64,000 bases of DNA from Cedecea lapagei (GCF_900635955.1 NZ_LR134201.1:1798001-1862000); one strand, 5' to 3'; shown: positions 16,715 through 26,721, counted from the first letter of the stretch. Program-made: numbers and translations. The notes: generated from the letters alone by a model not told the origin.

Positions 16715-19348
16715 TTAGCGCGGCAGGGCCGTTCCCCACTGGCGCCACTCTTTCGGCTCACTTTCCTGCAGCAGGAAATGTTTACCGGCTTCGGCCTTCG
16801 GCGAGAGCGGGATACCCGGTGGCGTCGCAAAGGCGATACCGCCGCGAATAAACTGGTTGAAGGTCCCGGTTTTCACCACGCCGCCGGTTAAGCCAAAGTC
16901 CAGGCTGTAGCCGGAAGCCAACCAGAATACAGAGCTGTCCCGCACCAGATGCTGGTAACGCTTGCTGATGCGCAGGCCAACCATCACGCGGTCTGAGAGA
17001 TTGCCGAGCGTCATGCCGGTCACCGTCCCGACTTCAATTCCGCGGAACAGGACCGGGGTGCCGATGCTAAGCGAACCAGCTTCCGGCACTTCGAGCACGA
17101 TGTTCAGGCCGTCGGAATAACGGGAGTCAGTGATTGACGCTTCCTGCAACTCAAAGTCACGACGCGGGTTGCCGTTGCCCGGCTCAACGTTGATATAAGG
17201 CTGTAAAATCGTATCGAGATGATCGACCCCTGCCGCGGAGATTTGCGGCGTCACCACGGAGAAGCGGGTGCCGCTGCGGGCGAAAGTGGAAACATATTCA
17301 GGGTAGAGAACGGCTTTCGCTTCGACTTCGTTGCGCGACTTTGTCAGGTTCAACGACTCAAGCTGACCGATATCAATCCCCAGATAGCGGATGGGCATAC
17401 CAGCTGAAAGCTTCCCTGCGTCGAACGTATGCAGAGTGATCTGGCTACCTACGGCCCGCGCAGCGGTTTCAGAAGCATAAAGCACGCGCTTCTCGCCTTT
17501 CACCAGGCCGACGCTCGCGCCGCTCATATTGTCAAAGCTGATGGCGCCTTTCAGCGCCCGCGAAAGAGGAGAGGCCTGAACGGTGAGCCCGCTACCGTTT
17601 AGCTGTACGCGTGCGCCGCCCTCGGCCCAAAATACGGTGTTGGGCGTCAGCAGCTTGCGATATTCCGGCTTGATGTGAACATCAATATCAAAGTTATCGG
17701 CACGAGGACGAATGGTGATAATTTCCCCAACCTGGAATTTGCGGTAAAGCACCACCGAGCCCGTTTGAATATCCGGCAGGCTGGACGCCGTCAGCGTTAA
17801 CGTTGTGGTCGGGATATCGCTGAGGCTGTTTTCGATGGCTTTTTCCATGTTGGCGTAAAGCGGATAGCTGCTTTTCATCTCGCCTTTACTGCCCGGAAGG
17901 ACGCGGATGCCGCCGTTTACCCATTCGCTGGCGCTGGCGCCAAGGAGCTCGACGCCGTCCATGCCGAGCTTAACGTCAATGCGGCTGTTGACGACAAACT
18001 TGCTGTCGCCCTGCAGCAGATGGCGATACTGCGGCTCGATGGCGACGGAGAAGGTGACGCCTTTTGCCGAAAGGTTACGCTCTACCACCTGGCCGATTTC
18101 TATTCCGTGCAGGATGATGGGCTGCCCGGCATCAATGCCGTAGCTTTCCGGCGCGCTCAGGGAGAGCGTTAATACGTCAGGCTTCTGTAGCGGCGTTTTG
18201 TCGCTCGCCACCACGGTAAATTTATTCTGCGGTTCACCTTCTCCGGGGACAAGCTCAAAGGTGCTGCCGGTGAGCAGGGTACTGATGCTCGGATTATCGA
18301 GGGAGATTTTAGGGCTGCGAAGCTCAATGCGGGTACCGCTACGCATCAGGCTAACAACGCCAGGGTCAACGGTCATTTCGCCGGTGACGGCACCGCCAGG
18401 GTTGAGGTTGAGCTTAGTGAGCGAGCCCACTTCCAGCCCCTGGTACATCAGCTTTGTAGAGCCTGCTTTGAGGCCATCGCCGCCCGGAAGGTCGAGGTTA
18501 ATAATTACGCCGCGCTGGCTGTGGGCCAGGTCTTCATACAGCCCAAATTCATCATCGGCTTTTGCCGGCTCTGAGTTATCGGGGGAGTCGAAGGCGATAG
18601 CGCCATTCACCAGGGCCGCCAGGCTTTCAAGCTGAACTTTTGCGCCGCTTAATCCCACATCGGCCTTCACGCCGGAGACGTTCCAGAAACGGCTGCCTTT
18701 TTTCACGAGGTTTGTGAAACGGCGATCGATAAGCACGTCGACGGTAACGCCCTGTTTGTTCTGATTTATCGAGTAGTCATAGACGCGGCCAACCGGAATT
18801 TTACGGAAGTAGACCAGCGAGCCGCTGTTCAGGGAGCCTAGATCAGGAGCGTGCAGGTGAATCATCAGCTCGCCGTTATCAAGCCGGTATTTGGGCTGGG
18901 TATCGAGCGCGGCGAAGTGGTCGCTTGGCTCACCTTTGCCCGGCATCATGCCGATGTAGTTCCCTCCGACCAGCGCATCAAGACCGGATACCCCTGCGAG
19001 CGAGGCCTTCGGCGTCACCAGCCAAAACTGCGTATCCTTACGCAACGCGTCCTTCATGTCGCTTTTGATGCTGACTTTAACTTCGATTTTACGCAGGTCA
19101 TCGCTCAGACTGATGTTCTGCACGGTGCCGACTTCAACCCCCTGATAGCGCACGGGCGTGCGGCCGGCAACAATACCGTCGGCGGAGATAAAATCGATGG
19201 TCACGGTGTTACCGCGCTCCTGATAGGTCGTCCAGATCAGCCAGCCGGCGATCAGCAACGCAATAATAGGTAACAACCAGAAAGGAGAGATCCGGCGTTT
19301 CGTTTTAATTCGCGCTTCAGTCGGTGAAGCGGGCGTTTCCTGACTCAT
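16715..19348 (-). CDS. letB: lipid-transport tunnel protein LetB (YebT)
   Basis: 877-aa periplasm-spanning protein with one N-terminal transmembrane helix (ISPFWLLPIIALLIAGWLIW) followed by seven MCE domains; the recurring motif with R-Y-x-G-x-x-V-G (for example VRYQGVEVGTVQNISL) can be seen in successive copies. LetB forms a hexameric tunnel for lipids between inner and outer membranes. The start MSQETPASPTEARI (19348) agrees with E. coli. It overlaps the end of letA by 32 bp, so the two are translationally coupled, LetA being the inner-membrane partner. Confidence 0.95.
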   Translation of the reverse strand: MSQETPASPTEARIKTKRRISPFWLLPIIALLIAGWLIWTTYQERGNTVTIDFISADGIVAGRTPVRYQGVEVGTVQNISLSDDLRKIEVKVSIKSDMKDALRKDTQFWLVTPKASLAGVSGLDALVGGNYIGMMPGKGEPSDHFAALDTQPKYRLDNGELMIHLHAPDLGSLNSGSLVYFRKIPVGRVYDYSINQNKQGVTVDVLIDRRFTNLVKKGSRFWNVSGVKADVGLSGAKVQLESLAALVNGAIAFDSPDNSEPAKADDEFGLYEDLAHSQRGVIINLDLPGGDGLKAGSTKLMYQGLEVGSLTKLNLNPGGAVTGEMTVDPGVVSLMRSGTRIELRSPKISLDNPSISTLLTGSTFELVPGEGEPQNKFTVVASDKTPLQKPDVLTLSLSAPESYGIDAGQPIILHGIEIGQVVERNLSAKGVTFSVAIEPQYRHLLQGDSKFVVNSRIDVKLGMDGVELLGASASEWVNGGIRVLPGSKGEMKSSYPLYANMEKAIENSLSDIPTTTLTLTASSLPDIQTGSVVLYRKFQVGEIITIRPRADNFDIDVHIKPEYRKLLTPNTVFWAEGGARVQLNGSGLTVQASPLSRALKGAISFDNMSGASVGLVKGEKRVLYASETAARAVGSQITLHTFDAGKLSAGMPIRYLGIDIGQLESLNLTKSRNEVEAKAVLYPEYVSTFARSGTRFSVVTPQISAAGVDHLDTILQPYINVEPGNGNPRRDFELQEASITDSRYSDGLNIVLEVPEAGSLSIGTPVLFRGIEVGTVTGMTLGNLSDRVMVGLRISKRYQHLVRDSSVFWLASGYSLDFGLTGGVVKTGTFNQFIRGGIAFATPPGIPLSPKAEAGKHFLLQESEPKEWRQWGTALPR

Positions 19349-20603
19349 GTGCGTCCCAAAGTAGTCGGCTATCCAGCCATTCGACGGCAAGAATAGTTAA
19401 TATAACCGCCGCACCAAAGAAGACTGCGGCGGGACCCATCGTAAAGGCTAACAGCTGGTCACGGTTAACCAGTGACATCATCAATGCAATGACAAACAGA
19501 TCGAGCATAGACCAGCGGCCAATCCAGGTGACAAAGCGCAGCAGTAAAATACGGGTTTTGAGCCCCTGCTGGCATTTGAAATGAATGCTGATAAGAAGCG
19601 TAATCAATACAATAACTTTAGTAAACGGCACCAGGATACTGGCGATAAACACCACCGCGGCGACGGCGATATTGCTGTGCGCCAGAGAGATAATGCCCGA
19701 CATAATAGTGTCTTCCTGCCGTGCGCCGTTGACGTAGATAACCGAAATAGGCAGCAGGTTTGCCGGCAGCAGAAAGACCAGGGAGGCAATCAGCGCGGCC
19801 CAGGATTTCTGTAAGCTGTGCTTTCGACGTGCGTAGAGCGGCACGTGGCAGCGAGGGCAGCGGCCTCGCTCGTCGGGCACGCCGGTGAAATGGCAGCCCA
19901 GGCAAACCCGCAGCTGTGCGTTAAAGGCGCGCGCCGGACGCTGTGGGTAGAAGCGTTCCCAGAGTTGCTCAATGTTCAGGTGGATCATCGTCAGCAGGCT
20001 CAGCACAACCAGCGCGATAAAGGCGATAAGGCCGGGGCCTGGCTGGATAAATGCGTACTCGCGAACCTTAATACAGGCCACGCCTATGCCGACCAGATAG
20101 ATATCCAGCATCACCCACTCTTTGAGCTTATCCAGCATCAGCAGCACTGGCCGAAGGTTCATGCCGAGAATATTGCCGAAACAGAGGTAGGCGATAGCCG
20201 CGACAAGCGTAGCCGGCGCTCCGACGACGCAGAAGAGCACCGCGGCGGCGGTGAGCACGTCTCCCTGACTCGCCATCTGCCAGATCCCCTGCATAACGTT
20301 GGCGTCAATCCGGGAACCCAGCAGATAAATGCGCAGCAGCGGATCGGAGAAGGCGACCGGCATCAGGACCAGCATCGCCACCGCCATGGCTCCCAGGCGG
20401 GTTAAAGACCAGTCCCGGCCATGATGCACCCGTGCCTCGCAGCAGGGGCAGTAGGCACTTTGTGTTGATTTGACCGGCGGCAGTGAGAAAAGGGTATCGC
20501 ATTGAGGACAACGCTGATAACGTGCCTGAGGCAATGCCTGACTAATGGCGTGTATTTTCATAGTGCGTCGTGAGCCGGGAGCGTTGTTATCTGAATTATT
20601 CAT
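19317..20603 (-). CDS. letA: LetB partner membrane protein LetA (YebS)
   Basis: 428-aa PqiA-family inner membrane protein. It has two tandem halves, each with a zinc-ribbon (CPQCDTLF...CPCC near residue 38; CLGCHF...CPRC near residue 235) followed by four membrane segments. LetA works with the MCE-domain protein LetB in lipid trafficking that protects the envelope. First gene of letA-letB. It starts at ATG 20603 with only a weak SD; an in-frame alternative is 20561. Divergent from msrC. Confidence 0.94.
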   Translation of the reverse strand: MNNSDNNAPGSRRTMKIHAISQALPQARYQRCPQCDTLFSLPPVKSTQSAYCPCCEARVHHGRDWSLTRLGAMAVAMLVLMPVAFSDPLLRIYLLGSRIDANVMQGIWQMASQGDVLTAAAVLFCVVGAPATLVAAIAYLCFGNILGMNLRPVLLMLDKLKEWVMLDIYLVGIGVACIKVREYAFIQPGPGLIAFIALVVLSLLTMIHLNIEQLWERFYPQRPARAFNAQLRVCLGCHFTGVPDERGRCPRCHVPLYARRKHSLQKSWAALIASLVFLLPANLLPISVIYVNGARQEDTIMSGIISLAHSNIAVAAVVFIASILVPFTKVIVLITLLISIHFKCQQGLKTRILLLRFVTWIGRWSMLDLFVIALMMSLVNRDQLLAFTMGPAAVFFGAAVILTILAVEWLDSRLLWDAHESGNARFTD

Positions 20604-20707
20604 TTAGCCTATCGTAATTCATAAAATGATACACCTTGTGGCACAGCGCATTTAATGCTTATTTTAGTATGCTACGAAGTAAAGTAAGACAACATAACGG
20701 TTATTTA

Positions 20708-21196
20708 ATGAGCAAAGAACAATTTTACGCGGATCTCAACCGCGATTTTAGTGCGTTAATGGCAGGTGAAACCAGCTTCCTCGCAACCCTTGCGAATACC
20801 AGCGCTTTGCTGTTTGAACGCCTGGACGGTGTGAACTGGGCAGGATTCTATCTGCTTGAGGCGCAAACGCTAGTGCTGGGTCCCTTCCAGGGCAAAATTG
20901 CCTGCGTGCGGATCCCGGTAGGCAAGGGCGTATGCGGTACGGCCGTGGCCACAGGAACAATTCAACGAGTCGAAGACGTGCACGCCTTTGACGGTCACAT
21001 CGCCTGCGATGCCGCCAGCAATTCTGAAATTGTCCTGCCGTTGACGGTAGATGGCCAGACAATCGGCGTACTGGACATCGACAGCACCGAGTACGGCCGT
21101 TTTTCAGAAGAAGACGAAATCGGCTTAAAAACTCTGGTTTCAGGGCTAACAGATGTGCTAATCGGCACTGATTTTAAAAAATTCTTCCCTCGATAG
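20708..21196 (+). CDS. msrC: free methionine-(R)-sulfoxide reductase
   Basis: 162-aa GAF-domain enzyme reducing free (not protein-bound) methionine-R-sulfoxide. The conserved cysteines lie in GKIACVRIPVGKGVCGTAVA and FDGHIACDAASNSEIV, which form the active site. The E. coli-like start is MSKEQFYADLNRDF at 20708; the longer frame from 20636 is not conserved. It precedes proQ-prc. Confidence 0.94.
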   Translation: MSKEQFYADLNRDFSALMAGETSFLATLANTSALLFERLDGVNWAGFYLLEAQTLVLGPFQGKIACVRIPVGKGVCGTAVATGTIQRVEDVHAFDGHIACDAASNSEIVLPLTVDGQTIGVLDIDSTEYGRFSEEDEIGLKTLVSGLTDVLIGTDFKKFFPR

Positions 21197-21216
21197 CATG
21201 ATAAGCAACGGATAAC

Positions 21217-21245
21217 GTGGCATTTAGCGATGGCGTCATTATAAT
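21217..21245 (+). promoter_or_regulatory. sigma-70 promoter before proQ
   Basis: GTGGCA at 21217-21222, a 17-bp spacer, then a perfect TATAAT at 21240-21245; proQ starts 55 bp further on. Confidence 0.55.
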
Positions 21246-21300
21246 GTCGCCTGTTCATGCCTGCGACTTATTGGCAATTCCGTTGTAATCAGGAAATTTC

Positions 21301-21984
21301 ATGGAAAATCAACCTAAGTTGAATAGCAGTAAAGAAGTCATCGCATTTTTGGCCGAGCGTTTTCCACGCTGTTTTAGCGCTGAAGGTGAAGCTCGTCCGT
21401 TGAAGATTGGCATCTTCCAGGATTTGGTCTCCCGTGTTGAAGGCGAAATGAGCCTCAGCAAAACTCAGCTTCGTTCGGCATTACGCCTCTACACTTCAAG
21501 CTGGCGCTACCTGTACGGCATCAAAGCTGGCGCGACTCGCGTTGATCTTGATGGCAACCCGTGCGGCGAGCTGGACGAACAGCATGTAGAACATGCTCGC
21601 CAGCAGCTTGAGGAAGCGAAAGCCCGCGTTCAGGCCCAGCGCGCTGAGCAGCAGGCGAAGAAACGCGAAGCGGCCGCAGCTGCAGGCGTAACGGAAGAGG
21701 CTCCGCGTCGCGAACGTAAACCTCGCCCGGCCGGCGCCCCCCGTCGTAAAGAAGCCTCTGAGCGCAAACCTCGCGCGGAGAAACCGGCACCGAAGGCACC
21801 TCGCGAAGAGCGCCGTACTCCGGTCACGGATATTGCTGCTCTGCAGGTTGGACAGGCCATTAAAGTCAAAGCCGGTAACAACGCAATGGATGCTACCGTA
21901 CTGGAAATTACCAAAGATGGCGTCCGTGTACAGCTGACTTCTGGTATGGCAATGATCGTACGCGCAGAACACTTGCAGTTCTGA
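21301..21984 (+). CDS. proQ: RNA chaperone ProQ
   Basis: 227-aa global RNA-binding protein. The N-terminal FinO-like domain (about 1-120, with LAERFPRCFSAEGEARPLKIGI) binds the 3' hairpins of sRNAs and mRNAs. A long basic, Arg/Lys/Ala/Pro-rich linker follows (about 120-175), then a C-terminal Tudor-like domain (LQVGQAIKVKAGNNAMDA). It lies 20 bp upstream of prc, as in E. coli. Confidence 0.97.
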   Translation: MENQPKLNSSKEVIAFLAERFPRCFSAEGEARPLKIGIFQDLVSRVEGEMSLSKTQLRSALRLYTSSWRYLYGIKAGATRVDLDGNPCGELDEQHVEHARQQLEEAKARVQAQRAEQQAKKREAAAAAGVTEEAPRRERKPRPAGAPRRKEASERKPRAEKPAPKAPREERRTPVTDIAALQVGQAIKVKAGNNAMDATVLEITKDGVRVQLTSGMAMIVRAEHLQF

Positions 21985-22004
21985 AACGGAGGCCTGACTC
22001 AGGC

Positions 22005-24053
22005 ATGAACAAACTCTTTAAGCTTACGGCTATCGCCAGCCTGCTGTTCGCGGCAGGCAGTGCCCTGGCCCTGGACAACATCACTCGTGCTGACCAGATC
22101 CCGCAGTTGAAGGAAGAGGCTCAGCACGCGACGGTAAGTGAGCGAGTCACCTCTCGCTTTACCCGCTCACACTATCGCCAGTTCGATCTGGACGCTAACT
22201 TCTCGGCAAAAATCTTCGACCGTTACCTGAATCTGCTGGACTACAGCCATAACGTGCTGCTGGCCAGCGACGTTGCGCAGTTTGCCGCGAAGAAAGGGCA
22301 GATTGGCGATGAGCTGCGTAGCGGTAAGCTCGACGTCTTTTATGATTTATACAACCTGGGTCAGAAGCGCCGCTTTGAACGCTATCAGTACGCGCTGAAG
22401 GTGCTGGCGAAGCCTATGGACTTCACCGGCAACGACACCATCAATCTGGATCGCAGCAAATCGCCGTGGCCGACCAGCGTCGAAGAGTTGGACAAACTCT
22501 GGGATGCAAAAGTTAAGTACGACGAGCTGAGCCTGAAGCTTGCCGGTAAAACCGAGCAGGAAATCCGGGAAACGCTGACCAAACGCTATCAGTTCGCCAT
22601 CCGCCGCCTGGCGCAAAGCAACAGCGAAGATGTCTTCTCGCTGGCGATGACCGCCTTTGCTCATGAGATAGATCCCCATACCAACTATCTCTCTCCGCGC
22701 AGCACCGAGCAGTTCAACACCGAAATGAGTCTCTCTCTGGAGGGGATTGGTGCGGTTCTGCAGATGGACGATGACTATACGCTGATCAATTCGATGGTCG
22801 CGGGTGGCCCTGCAGCTAAAAGCAAGGCTATTACCGTGGGCGATCGTATTGTCGGTGTCGGCCAGACGGGCAAACCGATGGTTGACGTCATCGGCTGGCG
22901 TCTGGACGACGTGGTGGCGCTGATTAAAGGGCCTAAGGGCAGCAAAGTTCGCCTTGAGATCCTGCCTGCGGGCAAAGGCACCAAAACCCGTACCGTGACC
23001 CTGACCCGCGAGCGTATCCGTCTTGAAGATCGTGCGGTCAAAATGTCCGTGAAGACGGTCGGTAAAGATAAAGTTGGCGTGCTGGATATTCCAGGCTTCT
23101 ATGTTGGCCTCACCGATGATGTGAAGGTTCAGCTGCAGAAGCTGGAAAAACAGAACGTGAAGAGCGTCATTATCGATCTGCGCTCTAACGGCGGCGGTGC
23201 GCTGACCGAGGCTGTCTCTCTGTCCGGCCTGTTCATCCCGAGTGGTCCGGTGGTTCAGGTGCGCGACAACAACGGTAAAGTCCGTGAAGATAGCGACACC
23301 GACGGCGTGGTCTACTACAAAGGGCCGCTGGTGGTGCTGGTTGACCGCTTTAGCGCCTCGGCCTCTGAAATCTTTGCAGCAGCGATGCAGGATTACGGTC
23401 GTGCGCTGATTGTCGGCGAGCCGACCTTCGGTAAGGGCACCGTGCAGCAGTATCGCTCTTTGAACCGCATCTACGATCAGATGCTGCGCCCTGAGTGGCC
23501 GGCGCTGGGTTCCGTTCAGTACACCATCCAGAAGTTCTACCGCATCAACGGCGGCAGTACACAGCGTAAGGGTGTGACGCCGGACATCATGATGCCTACC
23601 GGTACCGAGCAAACGGAAACCGGCGAGAAGTTCGAAGATAATGCTCTTCCGTGGGACAGCATTAATGCTGCGACCTACGTGAAGACCGGTGATTTGACGC
23701 CGTTTGAGCCTGAGTTGCTGAAGCTGCATCAGGATCGCATCGCAAAAGATCCGGAATTCCAGTACATCATGAAGGACATTGCACGTTTCAATGCCCTGAA
23801 AGAAAAACGTAACATCGTTTCCCTCAATTACGCTCAGCGCGAAAAAGAGAACCAGGAAGACGACGCTACGCGCCTGGCCCGCATTAACGATCGCTTCAAG
23901 CGTGAAGGCAAAGCGCCGATTAAGAAACTCGACGACTTGCCGAAGGACTACCAGGAAGCCGATCCTTACCTCGATGAAACGGTTCACATTGCCGTCGATC
24001 TGGCGGGAATGGAGCATGACAGGCCGGCCGAACAGCCGGCACCGGCGAAGTAA
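22005..24053 (+). CDS. prc: tail-specific protease Prc (Tsp)
   Basis: 682-aa periplasmic C-terminal processing protease. The signal peptide ends at GSALA. It has an N-terminal helical domain, a PDZ domain (about 245-330, with EGIGAVLQMDDDYTLINSMV) and the S41 catalytic domain. The Ser nucleophile lies in RFSASASEIFAAAM and the catalytic Lys in EPTFGKGTVQQ. It trims penicillin-binding protein 3, degrades MepS together with NlpI and removes SsrA-tagged proteins. It ends at a strong terminator. Confidence 0.97.
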   Translation: MNKLFKLTAIASLLFAAGSALALDNITRADQIPQLKEEAQHATVSERVTSRFTRSHYRQFDLDANFSAKIFDRYLNLLDYSHNVLLASDVAQFAAKKGQIGDELRSGKLDVFYDLYNLGQKRRFERYQYALKVLAKPMDFTGNDTINLDRSKSPWPTSVEELDKLWDAKVKYDELSLKLAGKTEQEIRETLTKRYQFAIRRLAQSNSEDVFSLAMTAFAHEIDPHTNYLSPRSTEQFNTEMSLSLEGIGAVLQMDDDYTLINSMVAGGPAAKSKAITVGDRIVGVGQTGKPMVDVIGWRLDDVVALIKGPKGSKVRLEILPAGKGTKTRTVTLTRERIRLEDRAVKMSVKTVGKDKVGVLDIPGFYVGLTDDVKVQLQKLEKQNVKSVIIDLRSNGGGALTEAVSLSGLFIPSGPVVQVRDNNGKVREDSDTDGVVYYKGPLVVLVDRFSASASEIFAAAMQDYGRALIVGEPTFGKGTVQQYRSLNRIYDQMLRPEWPALGSVQYTIQKFYRINGGSTQRKGVTPDIMMPTGTEQTETGEKFEDNALPWDSINAATYVKTGDLTPFEPELLKLHQDRIAKDPEFQYIMKDIARFNALKEKRNIVSLNYAQREKENQEDDATRLARINDRFKREGKAPIKKLDDLPKDYQEADPYLDETVHIAVDLAGMEHDRPAEQPAPAK

Positions 24054-24060
24054 TCCCCTG

Positions 24061-24090
24061 ATGGGCACCCTACGCGGTGCCCATTTTTTT
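24061..24090 (+). terminator. terminator after prc
   Basis: Stem ATGGGCACC / GGTGCCCAT with a 6-nt loop, then a run of T. Confidence 0.9.
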
Positions 24091-24128
24091 ACCTCTCTCC
24101 CTCGATGTAAGACAAATGCATACAAAAT

Positions 24129-24143
24129 GTAAAGTTATGTATT
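24129..24143 (+). promoter_or_regulatory. CpxR-type box before htpX
   Basis: GTAAA-N5-GTATT differs by one base from the CpxR consensus GTAAA-N5-GTAAA. E. coli htpX belongs to the Cpx regulon, which supports the reading. Confidence 0.45.
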
Positions 24144-24168
24144 ATTAATCACTTGGCGGCGCCAGATG

Positions 24169-24197
24169 CTTGAAAATGTGCGGCGCGCCCCTACGAT
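24169..24197 (+). promoter_or_regulatory. sigma-32 type promoter before htpX
   Basis: CTTGAAA, a 12-bp spacer, then CCCCTACGAT. The -35 is a perfect heat-shock type hexamer and the -10 keeps the CCCC start. It is 49 bp before the ATG. htpX is a known heat-shock gene. Confidence 0.6.
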
Positions 24198-24245
24198 GTT
24201 GTGGAGCGCAAAGAGCGTGTTTTTAACCGAGGTAAAAAGAAAATT

Positions 24246-25127
24246 ATGATGCGTATCGGGCTTTTCCTGCTGACCAACCTTGCGGTAATGGTCGTTTTCG
24301 GGCTGGTGCTAAGCCTGACGGGGATCCAGTCAAGCAGCGTTCAGGGTCTGATGATCATGGCGGTGCTGTTTGGCTTCGGCGGCTCATTTATTTCCCTGCT
24401 GATGTCAAAGTGGATGGCGTTGCGTTCAGTAGGCGGTGAGGTGATTGAGCAGCCTCGTAACGAAACGGAGCGCTGGTTAGTTGATACCGTGCGCCAGCAG
24501 TCGCAGCAGGCGGGCATCGCTATGCCGCAGGTTGCGATTTATCATGCGCCAGACATCAACGCTTTTGCTACCGGGGCGCGCCGCAATGCCTCTCTGGTGG
24601 CGGTGAGCACGGGTCTGCTGCAGAACATGAGTCGTGACGAAGCCGAAGCGGTTATCGCCCACGAAATTAGCCACATCGCCAACGGCGACATGGTGACCAT
24701 GACCCTGATTCAGGGGGTGGTGAACACCTTTGTTATCTTTATTTCCCGTATCATCGCGCAGGTGGCTTCCGGTTTCCTCTCCGGGAACCGTGATGACAAC
24801 GAGAGCAGCAACGGTAACCCGCTGATCTATTTTGCGGTGGCAACGGTACTTGAGCTGGTGTTTGGTATTCTGGCGAGCATCATCACCATGTGGTTCTCTC
24901 GTCATCGTGAATTCCACGCTGACGCCGGCTCCGCGAAACTGGTGGGGCGTGAGAAGATGATAGCCGCCCTGCAGCGCCTGAAAACCAGCTATGAGCCGCA
25001 GGAAGCGAGCAGCATGATGGCGTTTTGCATCAACGGTAAGGCAAAGTCCATGAGCGAGCTGTTCATGACGCACCCGCCGCTGGACAAACGTATTGAAGCG
25101 CTACGCAGCGGTGAATACCTGACGTAG
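24246..25127 (+). CDS. htpX: membrane zinc protease HtpX
   Basis: 293-aa M48 metalloprotease of the inner membrane that degrades damaged membrane proteins alongside FtsH. The zinc motif is HEISH in IAHEISHIANGDM, and the third ligand lies in HREFHADAGSAKLVG. There are four hydrophobic segments, two at the N-terminus and two after the active site. Start MMRIGLFLLTNLAV at 24246 as in E. coli. Preceded by Cpx and sigma-32 type signals. Confidence 0.96.
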   Translation: MMRIGLFLLTNLAVMVVFGLVLSLTGIQSSSVQGLMIMAVLFGFGGSFISLLMSKWMALRSVGGEVIEQPRNETERWLVDTVRQQSQQAGIAMPQVAIYHAPDINAFATGARRNASLVAVSTGLLQNMSRDEAEAVIAHEISHIANGDMVTMTLIQGVVNTFVIFISRIIAQVASGFLSGNRDDNESSNGNPLIYFAVATVLELVFGILASIITMWFSRHREFHADAGSAKLVGREKMIAALQRLKTSYEPQEASSMMAFCINGKAKSMSELFMTHPPLDKRIEALRSGEYLT

Positions 25128-25143
25128 CAGAGAGGCTGAAGTC

Positions 25144-25174
25144 AAAAAGCGTGCCCTGGCGGCACGCTTTTTTT
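25144..25174. terminator. bidirectional terminator between htpX and yebQ
   Basis: AAAAA-GCGTGCC-loop-GGCACGC-TTTTTTT. A and T runs on both sides allow it to end both convergent genes; the T run reaches the yebQ stop codon. Confidence 0.9.
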
Positions 25175-26546
25175 ATGCCTGAGCCCGAGGCTGGGACATT
25201 CTCAGGCCGCTGACAACGGCGGCTACGGTTGCGAATATCCCGGCCAGTATCAGAGAAGCGTGAGTTCCGCTGGCGCCAAACAGGTTAAACATCAGCGCCA
25301 CCAGCGCGGCTCCGCAGCTCTGGCCGAGCAGTCGGGCCGTTCCCAGCATGCCGCTGGCGCCGCCGCTACGGTGGCGTGGCGCGGAGGAGATAATCGTGTG
25401 GTTATTAGGGGACTGGAAGAGGCCAAAGCCTGCGCCGCAGAGCACCATACGCCAGATGATATTGATATCGGACGGGTCGTGCGGCAGCATCGCCAGCGCA
25501 AACAGGCCGCACGCCATCACCACAAGTCCGACAGCGCCCATCAGGCCGGCGTGAACTCGCTCAATAAGATAACCCGCCAGCGGGGCCATCACCATGGTTG
25601 CCAGCGGCCAGGGGGTTAACAGCAGCCCCGTTTCAACTTCACTTCGTCCCAGCATGGTTTGCAAGAAAAAGGGCAGAGAGACCAGCGCCAGCATCTGAGC
25701 GCCAAAAGAACATATTGAGGTACCGATAGACAGCGAAAAAATCGGGATCCTCAGCAGGTCAACCGGCAGCAGCGGGAACGGAAGGCGAAGCTGGCGGCGA
25801 ATAAAGAAATAGCCAATCACCACCAGGGCGACCAGTTCGCCAATAACCACCGGGCCCGGCTGGCCCTGTGAAAAACCACCGATTGCCGAAATCAGCAGGC
25901 CGAAGGTGAGGGCGTTCATTATTGCGCTCGGCACGTCAAAGCGCTGGCCCTGCGATTTCTGCTGATTAGGCGGTAAATAGCGCAGCGCTAAAACCAGAGA
26001 AACAATGCCGATCGGCACGTTGATTAAAAACAGCCACTGCCAGGAAGCGACGGAGAGGATTGCGGCGGCTACGGTAGGGCCGGCAGCCGACGAAACGGCA
26101 ACGATAAACGAATTGACGCCCATCCCCCGGCCAAGAAAGCGCTGCGGATAAATAAGGCGAATCAGGGCCGTATTGACGCTCATCAACGCCGCGCCGCCGA
26201 ACCCTTGCAGCACTCGGGCAAATGTCAGCATCGGCAGAGATGTTGAGGTGGCGCAAAACAGCGACGTCAGGCAGAACAGCACCAGCCCGCACTGATAGAT
26301 GCGGCGGTAGCCGAAAATATCGCCGAGAAAAGAGAGCGACAGCAGCGAAACGATAATGGCTATTTGATAAGCGTTCACCACCCAGATCGATTCTGCCGGG
26401 CTGGCATTTAAATCATGGGCAATGGTGGGCAGGGCGACGTTAGCGATAGCGCCGTCCAGAACGGCCATCATAATCCCGAGCGCGATGGTGAGAATGGCAC
26501 CATAGCGCTGGGGCGCAGGCAGGCCGTCGGAGACGAATTTATCCAT
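25173..26546 (-). CDS. yebQ: MFS drug-type transporter YebQ
   Basis: 457-aa, 14-segment DHA2-family permease. The hallmark MAVLDGAIANVALPTIAHDL (family motif D1) is in segment 1, and motif A-like FLGDIFGYRRIYQ follows segment 2. Its start resembles E. coli YebQ (DGLPAPQRYGAILTI). Substrate unknown. It is divergent from kdgR; I see no clear KdgR operator in the 175-bp spacer. Confidence 0.93.
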   Translation of the reverse strand: MDKFVSDGLPAPQRYGAILTIALGIMMAVLDGAIANVALPTIAHDLNASPAESIWVVNAYQIAIIVSLLSLSFLGDIFGYRRIYQCGLVLFCLTSLFCATSTSLPMLTFARVLQGFGGAALMSVNTALIRLIYPQRFLGRGMGVNSFIVAVSSAAGPTVAAAILSVASWQWLFLINVPIGIVSLVLALRYLPPNQQKSQGQRFDVPSAIMNALTFGLLISAIGGFSQGQPGPVVIGELVALVVIGYFFIRRQLRLPFPLLPVDLLRIPIFSLSIGTSICSFGAQMLALVSLPFFLQTMLGRSEVETGLLLTPWPLATMVMAPLAGYLIERVHAGLMGAVGLVVMACGLFALAMLPHDPSDINIIWRMVLCGAGFGLFQSPNNHTIISSAPRHRSGGASGMLGTARLLGQSCGAALVALMFNLFGASGTHASLILAGIFATVAAVVSGLRMSQPRAQA

Positions 26547-26721
26547 ACTTGAAATAAGCTGTCTGAAGTCGTTAGGAGGGCAACGATTTTATCATCAATT
26601 AATCCCGTCAACGCTGCAGATTTGTAACGAATCAGCAGGCTTTAATTGCGGCCCCGCAGGGTCATCCATATACTAAAAAGCTGTTCCGATTTTTATAAAA
26701 CAACGATGCCCGAGGTGATAG

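Noticed and set aside
16111..16851. 246-codon frame opposite rsmF and letB
   Set aside because: Spans the ends of two conserved genes and their hairpin; no start signal.
22347..24125. 592-codon frame antisense to prc
   Set aside because: It lies wholly over a well-conserved gene in the usual GC-rich shadow frame, has a composition rich in His/Arg/Gln and no SD.
26547..26721. KdgR operator between yebQ and kdgR
   Set aside because: AT-rich sequence around 26690 has only a loose resemblance to the KdgR palindrome.
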